A DNA stretch of 64,000 bases from Irpex lacteus (GCA_001986395.2 MQVO02000018.1:124001-188000), one strand, 5' to 3'; positions 12,301 to 23,394 are shown, numbered from the stretch's first letter. Translations and numbers: made by a program. Notes: a model not told the origin generated them from the letters alone.

Positions 12301-12492
12301 CAGTTTCTGAAGTCTACTCGAATGAGAACCACGTCGGGTAACAAATGTCAATACAAATCGCCTGACGTACGTGTGCATCACATTCTTCTCCGCATTGATC
12401 AGCTCCTGAAGGCCCTTCAGGTCCTTATTGATCGTCGATAGACTCGGAAGGGTCGAGTTATGTGCAATCCTCGTCGTTGCAGAACGAAACAT
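9324..12492 (-). CDS. PIL1: Eisosome core component Pil1/Lsp1 with a long disordered C-terminal extension
   Basis: Four exons, complement(9324..11750, 11800..12180, 12232..12313, 12371..12492), give 1003 residues. The first about 250 form the Pil1 BAR-like domain: LKGLQELINAEKNVM, KVAECQKHWGNGEGDDLGD, ALARLSAHIAKVREQMKAVR and a long helical stretch. Pil1 assembles into half-cylinders that shape plasma-membrane furrows (eisosomes). Yeast Pil1 is 339 residues; here an extra roughly 700 residues rich in Pro, Ser, Thr and Gln follow, ending NLENDSIR. That tail looks intrinsically disordered and phosphorylatable. A 60-nt stretch at 10445-10504 has good GT and AG ends, no stop and a length divisible by three, so it may be a spliced or retained intron. 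The start MFRSATTRIAHNSTLPS is typical of fungal Pil1. Confidence 0.92.
10445..10504 (-). other. Possible in-frame (3n) intron in PIL1
   Basis: Begins GTCAGT after a Gln codon and ends CATTAG; 60 nt with no stop codon. Removing it joins Gln to Val-Glu-Ala-Ser in frame. Its translation (FHVARRSG region) is less Pro/Ser-rich than its surroundings, which favours it being an intron. Confidence 0.5.
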
Positions 12493-12751
12493 TTTGGCAG
12501 TCGTTATGCGCTGGGGCTCAAGTGGTGGTGGTCTTCATGTAAGTTTGTGTGAATTGCCTGACAGGCTGCGCACCCGACGCAGGGCTATTTTGACTGGGAT
12601 GATGTAGTTGATCCGCACGCAATTGTGCCTCACACAAGATGGGCGCCCCGAGACCGATACGGCCGAGTTTCCAGGTAGTATCCAGGCAAGTAATGTCATG
12701 GTACCGCAATGCAACTGATATTCACTAATGTATTCGCATGCAATAACAGTT

Positions 12752-13795
12752 TCAATTAGCAGCCTTCTTCGTATCTGTAGACCTCCAAATAGTCTCTACA
12801 GCTCTGGTATTCTCTATGGAGGCTGTAAGGCTGTTGAGAATCATCTCTCCGCTATCTGAGCCCATGGGTATCCTTAACCACGGTCGCGCGTTGACACCTG
12901 CCTCCTTAGCCATTCCAGTGTCCGTCACAATCTCATACACCCGCTCACCCAGCACATCAACGTTCCCACGACGACCCATAGCCTCAGCCATCCTAGCCAT
13001 GACGTTCAGCACGTTGTATCCCTGGCTCGCGTCCGTATAGACTTTAGAGAGACCAGGTGCGATGGGGATCTCCTTGGAGTCTGTTTCTTCGATGGGCGTG
13101 AAGTTCGGATGATTCGCGAAGATATTCGTCGGAAAGTAGCCTGGTTCGACGATGTGCACCTTGACACCAAACAAAGCAACTTCTTTTGAAATTGCCTCTG
13201 AGAAAGAATCGAGGGCAGATTTGGTCGCAGAGTATGTTCCGAGGGCAGGGTGGTTTAAATGAGACCCCACCGACGAGACGTTGATGATGTGACCGGAACG
13301 GCGGGTGCGGAAATGGGCTATGAATGGCTGAGTGAAAGCGATGGTCCCGAACACGTTCTCTTGGAACTGTTGCCTAATGGCGTTCAACCTAATATTCCGA
13401 GTTAACCTATGTCAGTGCCAGACGAGCAGCTGCGTGTAAATCATCACGCACGTCACTTCTTCCACAGGTCCAATTGCACTATTCGTCCCTGCGTTGTTCA
13501 CAAGGACGTCAACGTGGCCATATACTTGAATCGCGCTCTCAGCAGCTTGCTGAATATTTTCGTCGGAGTCGGTCAAGTCCAGCACGAGTGGATGCGCGCC
13601 ACCATCTTTTAAAGAGGCGGGAAATTTGGCAAGAGACCTGACAGTCGCGATTACCTACTTCATTCGTCAATACTGCCAGAACATAAGCAGCTGTCAGATT
13701 AGACTTGCTTTGTCGCCTTGAGAAAGGGCATATTTGGCGATAGCCAGCCCAATTCCTGAGCTTGTACCTGTGACGACCCAAACGCGTTCTGACAT
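12752..13795 (-). CDS. Short-chain dehydrogenase/reductase (SDR), copy 2
   Basis: Exons complement(12752..13388, 13452..13654, 13709..13795) give 308 residues. Motifs are TGTSSGIG at the cofactor loop, DVLVNNAGTNS, and YSATKSAL with the catalytic Tyr and Lys. Intron positions and phases match SDR copy 1 (5175-6272) and the middle exon is the same 203 nt, so the two are paralogs. The first intron, at the same position as in copy 1, starts with GC (AAA|GCAAGT) and ends TAG, so this is a GC-AG intron. The start MSERVWVVTG lies directly before the Rossmann strand. Likely a cytosolic NAD(P)-dependent reductase with unknown substrate. A TATA-like box lies about 90 bases upstream. Confidence 0.88.
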
Positions 13796-13882
13796 GGGAT
13801 GGGATAGAATAGAAAGAGAATTTGTGAGAAAGACGAAGCTGAGCTGGTCAAGATGTTCACAAACTTCAGATATCGGTTCCGT

Positions 13883-13892
13883 TCTTATATAC
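13883..13892 (-). promoter_or_regulatory. TATA-like box of SDR copy 2
   Basis: GAGTATATAAGAAC on the minus strand, about 90 nt upstream of the ATG at 13795; spacing suits a TATA box with a short leader. Confidence 0.45.
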
Positions 13893-14484
13893 TCGCTCCT
13901 GCGATAGCTTCTTCTCCGTCTTTCGGACGCATTCGTCATGCAGCTGCGCGGTACACTGGGGCACGCTGTAATATTGATTATGAGGACGAATGCCACGAAG
14001 GTCCGGCATATGCCCGAGCCATAATATTCGTACATTAGCATTCCCAGATCCCACGCAGAGACTCGGGAATAGACTGAGCGAACCGCCTTGGAAATGGTCA
14101 TGAGAAGGGCGTGCGATTTGCATGGCTTGACGGCGAATGAGTACCTTATCGTAACGGGCAGCAGGGTTGTTAGTCTATCGAAATAGCCAAGATAAGCGAA
14201 GCACGCTCACTGTGGGCCCACTATCTTAGCATGATCACTTCTTCAGTCTTTTGGGCTTCAACTATGCAGGAGAGGTTCAAGTTGTAGTGAGACGGACGCC
14301 GTATATACCGATCGGTACTCGGAGTTCGAATTTCGCCAACCAACTTGAAGACGCGGCAGCTCTGCAGGGCGTTGTTGTCCGCACAAGCACGGAGATTCTA
14401 CAATGCTGCGAATTATGCAGTGAACATGGCGAGATAACCGTTAAATACGAGAACGTCAAGTTCGAAAGGTGAGTCAAAGTTGCA

Positions 14485-14565
14485 ACAATAGACCCGAGCG
14501 CGAAAACATATAAATCCGGCAGGGGGCGGCATGTGGCGCCAGGACCCCAGACCACTCCCGTGCGC
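14485..14565 (+). repeat. Left arm of an 80-bp fold-back inverted repeat
   Basis: The sequence from ATAGACC through GAGCGCGAAAA and GGCAGGGGGCGGCATGTGG to GACCACTCCCG recurs as its reverse complement at 14712-14792 with roughly 90 percent identity. The arms are separated by about 146 bases. It resembles a MITE-like or hairpin-RNA-forming element. Confidence 0.8.
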
Positions 14566-14671
14566 TTAGATGGCTCAATCCCGTGAACACATCACATGTA
14601 TTAAATGGTAGATGCGACTCATTATGACCATCAATTGCACACTACATGCACAATATAATACGAGCTTGTAT

Positions 14672-15100
14672 TTATGTACATGCTGCCACATAAGATTCTT
14701 GCAACTTCTGTAGGCGCGCGGGAGTGGTCTGGGGTCCTGGCTCCACATGCCGCCCCCTGCCGAATTTGTATCTTTTCGCGCTCAGGTCTATCGTTATACA
14801 CCGATATCCACATGTAAGTACTTGCTTATGATTACTTTCAGGCTCAGACAAGTGTGTTGATAAGTACTGGCGGGCACAGTGCACGAGTGACGATGACCCA
14901 TCGAAGTCTATTGATCGCACATTGGGCCTCTCATTAGAGGGCATCAAAGGAGCCTGTGCGCCTTCCGATCGGAAGGAGATCTGGTCATGTCTCGCACCCG
15001 TGGAGATACCCTTTGAACTTTCGAATACGATTCCAGCAATGCTCTTCCCAGCTCGTCCCAGAGTGCCGCCAAGTCGACTCTGGTTGTCCGTGACGTCCAT
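14672..15100 (-). CDS. Hypothetical open frame of 142 codons overlapping the fold-back repeat
   Basis: Opens with a true ATG (MDVTDNQSRLGGTLGRAGKS) and runs uninterrupted across the right arm of the inverted repeat. No domain is recognised. A possible donor after LSEPES would end the coding part before the repeat. It may be chance; support is only the length and start codon. Confidence 0.25.
   Translation of the reverse strand: MDVTDNQSRLGGTLGRAGKSIAGIVFESSKGISTGARHDQISFRSEGAQAPLMPSNERPNVRSIDFDGSSSLVHCARQYLSTHLSEPESNHKQVLTCGYRCITIDLSAKRYKFGRGRHVEPGPQTTPARLQKLQESYVAACT
14712..14792 (-). repeat. Right arm of the fold-back inverted repeat
   Basis: Reverse complement of 14485-14565, with the same GGGGGCGGCATGTGG core; see the left arm. 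Confidence 0.8.
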
Positions 15101-15294
15101 GATTCGTGTGGGCTACCGCTCTGAATCTCGGTAGAAGACGTGAAGCACGAAAGCTAGCTGGCGATCGCGAGCTCGAAGGTCTTACTTACTTAGCACAGAA
15201 ACCGCGCGAGGTAGGTGCAATCGGTTTATGTAAATTTTTGGAAAGTGGCCTCAACACTGAAATGACACATATCGTATAGGGGACTACGATTTTG

Positions 15295-17275
15295 ATGTCT
15301 ACGCCGGTCATTAACTCGGTTGTGGAGGATGTTCTCCAACGGGAGAGCGAGCCCAATTATATTGCTCTGTTTCGCGACAGACCAGAGGAAGCCGCAGAAA
15401 TGTTCAAAGAGCTTTTCCGCTCTAACGACAAGACACTCCAAGCATTCATGCATGCATTTCCGGGGGATAATCTTACCGCTCGACAGGAAGGACTGCTCTG
15501 GTCTTCTGGGTTCCCTTTGGTTTTGCTGGAGAGTCTCATAGATGACCGGTGGTACAAATGGTTCAGAGCCCATGAAGGCAGATATACTGAGGTAGAGGCA
15601 CTGGACGCGGACGCGGTACGTTGGCTCGTCGAAACAATAAATGATAATGCTGACTAGTACTGCGCTGGACGCGAATGCCATAGTTTGAATTTGAGCTAGT
15701 TGTCGAATGTTTAGCTCGCCTTCTGAAGAAAGTCGACCCGAAAATGTTGAATCATCAAGACGTCCTCAAGGAGTGTGGTCGACGCTTTCCGAATATGTGG
15801 AAAATTATATGGCGATACCGAGATGTCGTTCTTCTATGTCCAGACAACGGAGCAGCCTGGGGAAGTCTTCACAACATCTTAGAACTGGTCGCGTGCTATG
15901 TTGATATCTATGGAGCACAAAAGTGAGTAGGTAACTCGGGCGGAGAGAGTAGTTAACGAACAACATTATCAACGTAGCGCGGGTCAGGCGCCGGCCCTTG
16001 ATACATATGCTGGCCATATAGCATTGCACTTCTTGATTCGCCCAGAAGACTTCGACGACAATGGTGTCTGTCATCCAGCGCGCATAATTTTGGACATAAT
16101 CGAAAGGAAGGGAAAAGAACCACTTGTACTTGAACACGAGTTTCTGCACGAAGTAGTCCCCACGGCAATAAGACACGGTGGAGGCCTCCCCAGGATTCTC
16201 GCCAAGCATACTATGACTAGCCTGAGGACAACGACCTCAGCGGAACTACAGTGTACACTAAACGTACTTGGGCTATTGCTTCTCTGGGGACCCCCAATGC
16301 TCGCCCGTGATTTAGACGGAGCGCATCCGATACTTGCTTTGCCAATGGTTGTAGCAACTGTTGCGCAGCGATACGAATGCGTTGGATGGGGTGACCAGCT
16401 TACTGAGCCGGGAGATATCGCAAAAGCGTTCCTCACTCTATATGCGTGAGTTCTCGCCAGCTCAATCAGTAGATGTCAGTTTCTGCAACTTCTCTTCTTA
16501 CCTAGCGGAATCCTGGTGAACCCACGAGATGGTTCAGATGAACAACTGATGGGTTATGTCGTAACTACTCCAGAGGACCTAGGATTTGCCCATGTCGTGG
16601 CACAATCAGCTGTACGCGTATATATGGATAACGACGTCGCGTGTAAAAGTGCGTCTTTGCCTATCTTCTGAGATCAAACCCATCAAATATCAACTCAACC
16701 TAGGAGTCATTGATCGCTTTCTGGCGACCTACCAAATGGTCGCATTAATCGGTGAATTATCCTATCGCAGAGACCGGGGGTGCTGGTATTCGTACTGCTA
16801 CCTTCGCCGTGTACTTCAAGTCTACTGGCTGCCTACTCTGAAGGAGCTACGTGCAGCCATACGTGCTCCACCCCAGCAAGCTCGTCCAAGTGCAGCTGTT
16901 AGAACAGAACTTCAAGGTCTCCATACGGAATGGATCGCCCTCGGGGAGGCCTTCAACCTTAGCCAGAATTCTAGGGAGGACGACACAGGCTTGACGGATT
17001 ACGTTACCGCAAAGCAGTTGCGCTCAGGTTGCTACTTCGCTGAGTGTCTATGCTACGGGAAGAAGCCCGCTCAGAAGCGACCTCGATGCGTCTGTAAAGG
17101 ATGTTGGTCGGTGAAATATTGTGGCAAGCGATGTCAGAAGAAGTGAGTGCTCACCTTGCCAGTGATTACTAGCCGTCGGACTTTGCTCCTCATGCAATTA
17201 TTCGATAGGGATTGGGAAGCTGGGCACAAGGATGTATGTTCAAGACGATACACTCCAGCAAACGATGACAAGTAG
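15295..17275 (+). CDS. MYND zinc-finger protein, copy 1
   Basis: Six exons, join(15295..15615, 15684..15922, 15978..16445, 16506..16648, 16704..17142, 17209..17275), give 558 residues. The C terminus holds a MYND-type finger: CYFAECLCYGKK, then CKGCWSVKYCGKRCQKKDWE, then GHKDVC, with the expected spaced Cys and His ligands. MYND fingers bind proline-rich peptides in protein complexes. The upstream roughly 480 residues are helical and of unknown function, as in the large Agaricomycete family of MYND-only proteins. Copy 2 (39771-41758) has exons of exactly 239, 143 and 439 nt in the same places, which confirms the model. The ATG at 15295 (MSTPVINSVVEDVLQ) aligns with the copy 2 start. It sits in the left arm of a large inverted duplication. 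Confidence 0.87.
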
Positions 17276-17289
17276 GGTTCCCGACTAAA

Positions 17290-18130
17290 GTACGAGGTAT
17301 AGCCAGTGCAGAACGGCTATGATCCAAGGAAATGTACATGTATAGCAAACGCTTAGATTTAGTAGTGTGCTCAAGCTAATGCGACAAAAGATTGAACAAA
17401 GACGAAGTCTGGTCTCAACTTTTAGGCGTGAGTTGCTCGCCCAGTACAAGCTGTGATTCTCGCCGTCGTACGTATCCAATCTTTCACCAGCTTTCGAGGA
17501 GTAGCTCCCTTCGACCACACATCCGAGCGCCAGTGGCAGAAGTACAGCAAACACGATATCAGATTGAGCTAGACACAAGATATACCCAAGACCCGATACA
17601 AGCCAGCCATGCGAGACCCATTGCCCCTGAACGTTGAACGCTCATGTTGATGCGCATTGCGCTGCAGTCCAACAGATGCCCAGATGAGTCCACTAGCCGA
17701 ACTTCCTCGCTCTCGAAGCCCTCATTGTCCCTTCCATACTCCTCCAACCCGAAGGTAACCAGACACGCGAAAGCATCCGACTCCGCCCAAAACCCTGCCA
17801 AGGTCTAGATGTATTGTACGTCGTGCGACATCGTTACGGGTGTCATTGTCAGCGCCGTCCTATCCCGGTGGCTATCAGGCAACCCGAAAGTTCATGTATT
17901 GAATGCCGTTGTTTTGTGGAAGTTTTGATTAGTGTTTTTCGTCTTTTCTGTATTTCCTTCGAATGCGCCGAGTCTTGAGAACTTGAAATCGAAACCAGCC
18001 GCGGCGGGGAACGCAGGCAACTCTACTCGTCATCAACTTGTCGGACCACGGTACCAGCTTCCAGAGCGTTCCTGTCAAACTCGCGTCAGTGTAGAAACAA
18101 AAGCCAGTCTTGTTTTATGTCGTCCGAATT
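17290..18130. pseudogene. Decayed shared segment downstream of MYND copy 1
   Basis: On the minus strand a frame reads SHDVQYI, then a TAG, then TLAGFWAESDAFACLVTF and on for 60 codons. The other arm has CAG at the TAG position but an earlier downstream stop. Both copies therefore look like different decayed versions of one former gene. Product unknown. Confidence 0.4.
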
Positions 18131-18229
18131 GAAGTCCGATCTGCGTGAGTCTATGAGTAAGGCATTGTAGCGGTGAGGGTAGTAAAGTGTACCCACATGA
18201 TGAGCATAACCGTCCACAGTCCGCGAGTG

Positions 18230-18668
18230 TCAGGTCGGGATTAATGTAGATTGGGGATGTCGGTGAACGTCGTAGTAAGAAGCCATGTCGTCATCCGTAG
18301 TTGGATCTTCTACATAGTCATGAGAATGGTGTGGCCACCACCAGAGTGCCAGTAAGATAACAAGAGTCAACGAGATAATCTTGCGAGTCCGTAGCGTTCC
18401 TCGGAACAAGACGTTGCGCGAGAGCACAGGACCCAGAGAAACAGTGAGACCAAGTCGGTAAAGGCGGGCAGCAAAAGCGATAAACAGCTATACCAAGATA
18501 GAGAACGAGTCCAGAAAAGAACAGGTGCCACCAGCCCTGAGGGTACACAAGAGCCACAGCGTCTAAAACGTGTGTCAGCCCTTTGGTTTCGATTACAATG
18601 AATCAGTCAGCCAGTCACCAACATACACAAGCAACGAGCGGGAAAGGAGAGTGAACCAAGAATAACCT
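18230..18668 (-). CDS. Possible small membrane protein, partial model
   Basis: Exons complement(18230..18487, 18549..18562, 18619..18668) join in frame into about 107 residues: GYSWFTLLSRSLLVYV, DAVAL, LFIAFAARLYRLGLTVSLG, a basic segment (FRGTLRTRKI), a hydrophobic span (ISLTLVILLALWWWP), then an acidic tail. Two membrane segments are predicted by eye. The middle exon is 14 nt and the intron before the last exon is 60 nt. No upstream start exon could be fixed. It lies entirely inside the 855-bp segment unique to this arm of the inverted duplication. The family is not recognised. Confidence 0.35.
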
Positions 18669-19299
18669 CTGAGGAACAACAATGCCGACGGCTCTTCGAT
18701 TCCGCCATCGAAGAGTTATGCGGACGTCGCTTAATGTTCCCGTTCGTCTCGAACTTGAATCGGAGTCAACCTCGTGTAGTATGCAATGGAAGGATCTGAG
18801 GCTGACTCGGAGTCGAGATGTGAGGAGTGTTTTGGTTCTAGGAGGTACAAGTATAGAATGTATGCGTGGGTGGTGCTTGAGACATCGATGTCATAATTCG
18901 GTGTGCTGTGCTGTGCGAGCGTGGTGGGGATAGGGTGGACAAGTAGCTTGATTATGGTGACTGAGTGATGAGCTGTGTGGATGTTGGGTGTAGACGATAG
19001 AGGGACCATGACGCCTGAGGTCGGCGACGAAGAGTAAGTGAAGACGTGAACAGCTGACGATGACGAGTGGAGATAGAGGTGAACATTGTGTGCAAACGTA
19101 GGACGGGAGGACTGTCGTAGACTTGGAAAAAGACTTGCTGAGTCGCTAGCAGACTAGAGTGGAGACAGTGGCCATCAGGAAAGAGAGGTGGTGGTGGTGT
19201 GAGAGAGAGCGCGGCGAAGAGATCCTAGCGTAACCGGAGCCATCTTTATAGACCTCGAGGAGACGGTCAACCTCTGAGGCTGAAGGAAGCGCAAAGCTA

Positions 19300-19892
19300 A
19301 CACGATCGAGATTCTGATAGTCAGCTTTCAAAGCCAGAGCCAGAGCACCCGTTTACTGTATACGCGGCTGACCTTCTAGCTCGGAGTTGCCTGGAGAGAT
19401 AGGATATCGCTAGTGCGGAAAGAGGCTAACACATGCGCATCATGATCAGCTCGCTGTTCAAGAAGTCTAGAGAGAACCGTTGCTTCATGGATGTAGGCAT
19501 ATTACGACATCCTCAGGATTCACGATGAGGTACACCTATGTGGAGACAAAGTTGTATTCTGAAATATGGGATCGCATTAGACATCAATAAATTATTGATG
19601 ATGAGACAGCTCACCTCAAGGCTCGTGGCTCTATGCAAAGCTGCTCCTGGGTCCTTCAAAATATCATGGTCGCCGACGGGGAAAGAGGCGTCGGTGATGA
19701 GCGCTTCGTTATGTCTTGCTGCTCTCACCCAACCGCCATGATCATTTTCAACGCTCGACTGTTGTCCCTTCAATGAGCGAGTCTACATTCAAACATCTAT
19801 GCGTATATGCTTGGACTTATCTTAAGAAGACTCGTGGTCGTGGTCCGGTGATTCATTGGCGTCATACATTCGCAGGTCGCCGACCTCAATAG
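19300..19892. other. Intergenic stretch with a short coding-like fragment
   Basis: A minus-strand frame at about 19595-19770 reads VENDHGGWVRAARHNEALI, then ITDASFPVGDHDILKDP, and ends at a possible donor after ATSLE. It has no start codon and no domain I recognise. It may be an orphan exon or a remnant. Confidence 0.3.
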
Positions 19893-22020
19893 ATGTCGTC
19901 GACCTTGGAATGGATAGCGTTCTTCACACGGAAATGCGCGGAAACCATATCTATAAGCATCATTCAACTAACTGGAGAGTTTTTGACCTCCACCATCGTC
20001 ACGAAATCAGGCAGCCAAAGATATTGCGCGATGTGTCACCCAAGCGGTCCTCCCCCTGCAGATGCTCCGTTTTGGCGACCTGATGATATAGTAAACGAAC
20101 TGAACGGGACGAATGCGCCAATTTACAGGCCCGATATCTACGAGATCATTGAGAAGAGGATCGCGGAGCTAGATGAGGAGTTGAGGGCACTGAGCTTGAA
20201 TATCCATGGTGCGTACTGCGTTTCCCTCAAGGTTCCAAACCACGCGACATTGAGGTCCTTTACGCGCGCATAGATCACCCTGAAATAAAATACGAAGAAT
20301 AGTATGTTCTATCATGCAGATTGCTTCGGTTTGATCACTCATCGTACCGCCATGCTAGCCGCACTCATGACGTCCTGACTCAATTCTTGACCGATCATGG
20401 GTGGGATGTAACCCCCCACTACCTCCTCGAAACCGCTTGGGTAGCTAGATACACGCATGGCGTGGGAGGCCGTATTCTGGGAGTAAATAGCGAGATGGAC
20501 GCACTTCCCGGTATTGGCCATGCGTGCGGTCACAACCTCATTGCTATCGCAGGAGTAGCTGTGGCATGTGCTGTCCGTACGGTATTAGAGGAGATTGGTG
20601 TCTCTGGGACAGTGGTATTGCTCGGTACTCCAGGTATACATCCTTCTTCATTCATACATCCACATAGCTGATGCCCTCGAAGCCGAAGAAGGTGGATATG
20701 GTAAGGTCAAGCTACTTGAGAAAGGAGCATATGCGGGAATGGACGCCTGCCTAATGTATGTACAGAACCATTCTGAGTGCATAGAATGTGCAATTTTCTT
20801 ACGCTGTCATTATATATAGGTGTCATCCCGCGCCTGGACCTGCTCTTTCAGCGAGCCTATCAAGCACCCTGGCCATCAATCAACTTACAGTAGAGTTTCA
20901 CGGACACACGTCAGTATTTGAACACAAAACGTGTTCGTCCCATCCAGTGGCTTACCTTTGCCTGTAGTGCACATGCTGCCTTAGCACCTTGGGAAGGCCA
21001 GAACGCTCTCGATGCGGTGGTTTCCGCATACACGAACGTATCACTCCTACGTCAGCAGCTCAAACCAACTTACCGTGTCCACGCTGCAATCAGCGGAAAA
21101 GATTGGGCTGCCAATATCATCCCAGATTATTCGAAGATGCAGTGAGTTGGTAGAACTGCTGTAGTAAACCTTCTATGAACATGGAATTTAGGTATCTGGT
21201 AAGGGCTCCGAGTACTGCCGAGGTAAAGAAGACTGTGCCGCGAGTTAAGGCGTGTTTAGAGTAGGTATTCCATCATGTCTCTAATGTCAGTTGTCTGACC
21301 CTCGTCAAGTGCGGCTGCTTTAGCTACGTCTTGTAGGGCAGAATACGACTACCAAGGTGTACCTCTGGATGAAGTTCGACAGAACAAAGCCCTCAGTAAG
21401 ATTACAGTCTTCACTCGTGTGGGCTCGAATTGCATAACTGACTGTTGTATATAGGCGATGAATTCGCCAACGTCTTCTCTAGCAAGTACGGGACGATCGA
21501 TTATATTTATGGAATCGCTAATGCGTCGACCGACTTTGTGAGTATATCTTACTTTCAGCTCCGCGAGACCTTCTAAGGCTGACACTATGTAGGGTAACGT
21601 CTCATATGGTACGTTCAGCGACTGTCCAGACCCCATATCAAATTTCTGACACATGACGGCAGCTCTACCGTCGATCCATCCAAGTTTCGGTCAGCCCCCC
21701 TTCTTCAATCCCTTCTCTGCGAAGCTGAGTCAGCCGATATTTAGCTATCCCTAGTGAAGAACGCGGGACGAACCATACCCGAGCTTTCGCCAAGTCAGCC
21801 GCAACACCAGAAGCGCACAAGGCGTGCTTAAACACGTCGAAAGCTCTCGCAGCCGTTGGTGTCAGGGTGTTGATTGATGATGATTTCTTCGCTGCCGTGA
21901 GTGCATGACTCACAATATGATCTTGAGATGATCTCCGACTTACGAGATGTTTTGTAGGTAAAGAGAACGTTCGAGGAGGAAAGTAAGACATCTCAGGCTC
22001 GTTTGGAGGCAGCAAAGTGA
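19893..22020 (+). CDS. M20-family metallopeptidase (amidohydrolase / PM20D2-like)
   Basis: Thirteen exons, join(19893 or 20031..20208, 20274..20301, 20359..20633, 20668..20755, 20820..20909, 20968..21141, 21192..21260, 21310..21395, 21455..21537, 21593..21608, 21663..21689, 21745..21896, 21958..22020), with all phases consistent. The product is 442 residues from the ATG at 20031, or 488 from 19893. Diagnostic blocks are GVNSEMDALPGIGHACGHN (metal-binding Asp and His), EEGGYGKVKLLEKGAY, MCHPAPGP, HTAHAALAPWEGQNALDA in the lid domain, STDFGNVSYALPSIHP, and NHTRAFAKSAATPEAHKA. M20 enzymes hydrolyse peptide or amide bonds using two zinc ions. The substrate is unknown. Exons of 28, 16 and 27 nt make it easy to mis-annotate. 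Which ATG is used is unresolved. Confidence 0.87.
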
Positions 22021-22265
22021 TACAAGCTATGTGAATGGTCAATCCGAGAGTCTAATGGAATGTGGTTGCGTTTGCTATGATTCGTCTTTGCCCATGTCTG
22101 AGCAGACTTTTGAATCCTGGAATTCACAGCGCGGGCCTTGGGCTTGAAAGCTTGAACAATGAGAGGAATTGCGTTTTCTGCGAGCCCAGTGACGTCATGT
22201 TATTCGTACGAAATATATGTTCTTGCTGAGTAAGCACGGCTGTAGATGCTTTTGTTGCAGCAGTC

Positions 22266-23394
22266 ATGTCGTTGCGAAAACAGGTCCTGGCTGTCGACAT
22301 ATACGGCACGATCCTTAACACGCAGGGGATCGCCAAAGCGTTGCACACGCAGCTGAACTTGCATGAAGAGAACGCTAATCAAGTCAGTCTGCTGTGGAGG
22401 AGGTATCAGCTTGAGTACGTTCATCCCTAGCCGTTCGAAGAAATTCCAGCTGATTGCTACTGATTATTGTAGATATACGTGGAGGTTGAACTCGATGGGT
22501 ATGTTGGCTCCTCTTGTGGATGCATTCTCGCCGTCTTAAGGTTGTCACATTTCTACTAGGGGTGTACGAGCCATTCAACGTCGTGACGAAGAATGCTCTG
22601 TTGCACGCGCTGGCCGAGCAGCGTATCAAAGCCAGCGATGAGCAGGTCGAGAACCTTATGTTGGCATATAACACGCTTGCGCCGTAAGTAGAAACTGTTT
22701 CACTAGTTGGCAAATATTGAGAGTGTAACTGACGAGTGGTCACTGCGCTATGTAATCAGCTTTGAGGATGCAATACCCGCTCTGCAGGCCATCTCCAAGC
22801 TTCCTCACGTGAAGGTCATCATTTTCAGCAACGGTCAGCCGTAACATTTCTCTACCTGATATACTTCCTTGCTCAAGTTGCACGTATGTACGTACTAGGT
22901 ACAAGAGAGGTATGTCCTCCCCACGAAATCGCAGAAGATGCTATACAGTAACTGATGTTGCCGGTAGATGGTGACTTCCGCATTGGATGCAGCCTCTGTT
23001 TCTTCCTTGAATGACGGCCTGCACCTAGTGGACGATCCAGGGGTTCACACCTACAAACCGGACAGGAGGACATACCAGAGCTTACTTGCCAAGTTGAATG
23101 CGGATAGAACCGACGGTGCGGCCTACATAAGCGAGGACGTCTGGCTTGTTAGCGGGTGAGTATTTCCTCTGAAGTCGTGTAGGACCCGGATATGGCCGGA
23201 TACCGTCGTCATTTATACTGACATGATTCTTGCAATATAGGAATCCGTTTGACGTGGCCGGTGCACGTAATTTCGGCTTTCAAGCATTTTGGGTCGATAG
23301 AGCAGGTACTGGATGGGTGGACCGAGTCACTGCCTTCAAGCCTAGCAAGGTGGTTCGCGGTCTTGCAGAAATCGCCCAGTCCTTCAGCGGATAA
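22266..23394 (+). CDS. Haloacid dehalogenase type II (HAD superfamily hydrolase)
   Basis: Seven exons, join(22266..22414, 22473..22498, 22560..22683, 22760..22833, 22899..22909, 22968..23155, 23241..23394), give 241 residues. Motif I is VDIYGTIL with the nucleophile Asp, motif II IIFSNGTRE with the Ser, the Lys lies in HTYKPDRRTY, and motif III is VWLVSGNPFDVAGARNFGF. WRRYQLEYTWRLNSMG is characteristic of fungal 2-haloacid dehalogenase-like proteins. The family hydrolyses 2-haloacids via an aspartyl ester, but many members have other substrates. Exon 5 is only 11 nt (encoding Gly-Thr-Arg-Glu across its joins), and exon 2 is 26 nt. It follows the M20 gene in the same direction by 245 bases. 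Confidence 0.88.

Larger units (their letters stand above)
15295..19290 (+). repeat. Left arm of a large inverted duplication
   Basis: The arm contains MYND copy 1 and about 2 kb of downstream DNA. It recurs inverted at 38410-41758. Matching blocks include 17600-18130 with 38750-39270, and 18985-19290 with 38430-38735. This arm carries about 855 extra bases (18131 to about 18985) absent from the other arm. About 19 kb separates the arms. Confidence 0.82.

Noticed and set aside
18488..18560. Alkaline-ceramidase-like motif YPQGWWHLFFSGLVLYLG
   Set aside because: This stretch is better explained as a 60-nt GTGTAC...TATAG intron; removing it joins two hydrophobic coding segments in frame.
21609..21744. 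Stop codons in the M20 peptidase suggesting a pseudogene
   Set aside because: Two short introns (21609-21662 and 21690-21744) around a 27-nt exon remove the stops and restore the conserved LPSIHPSFAIP block.
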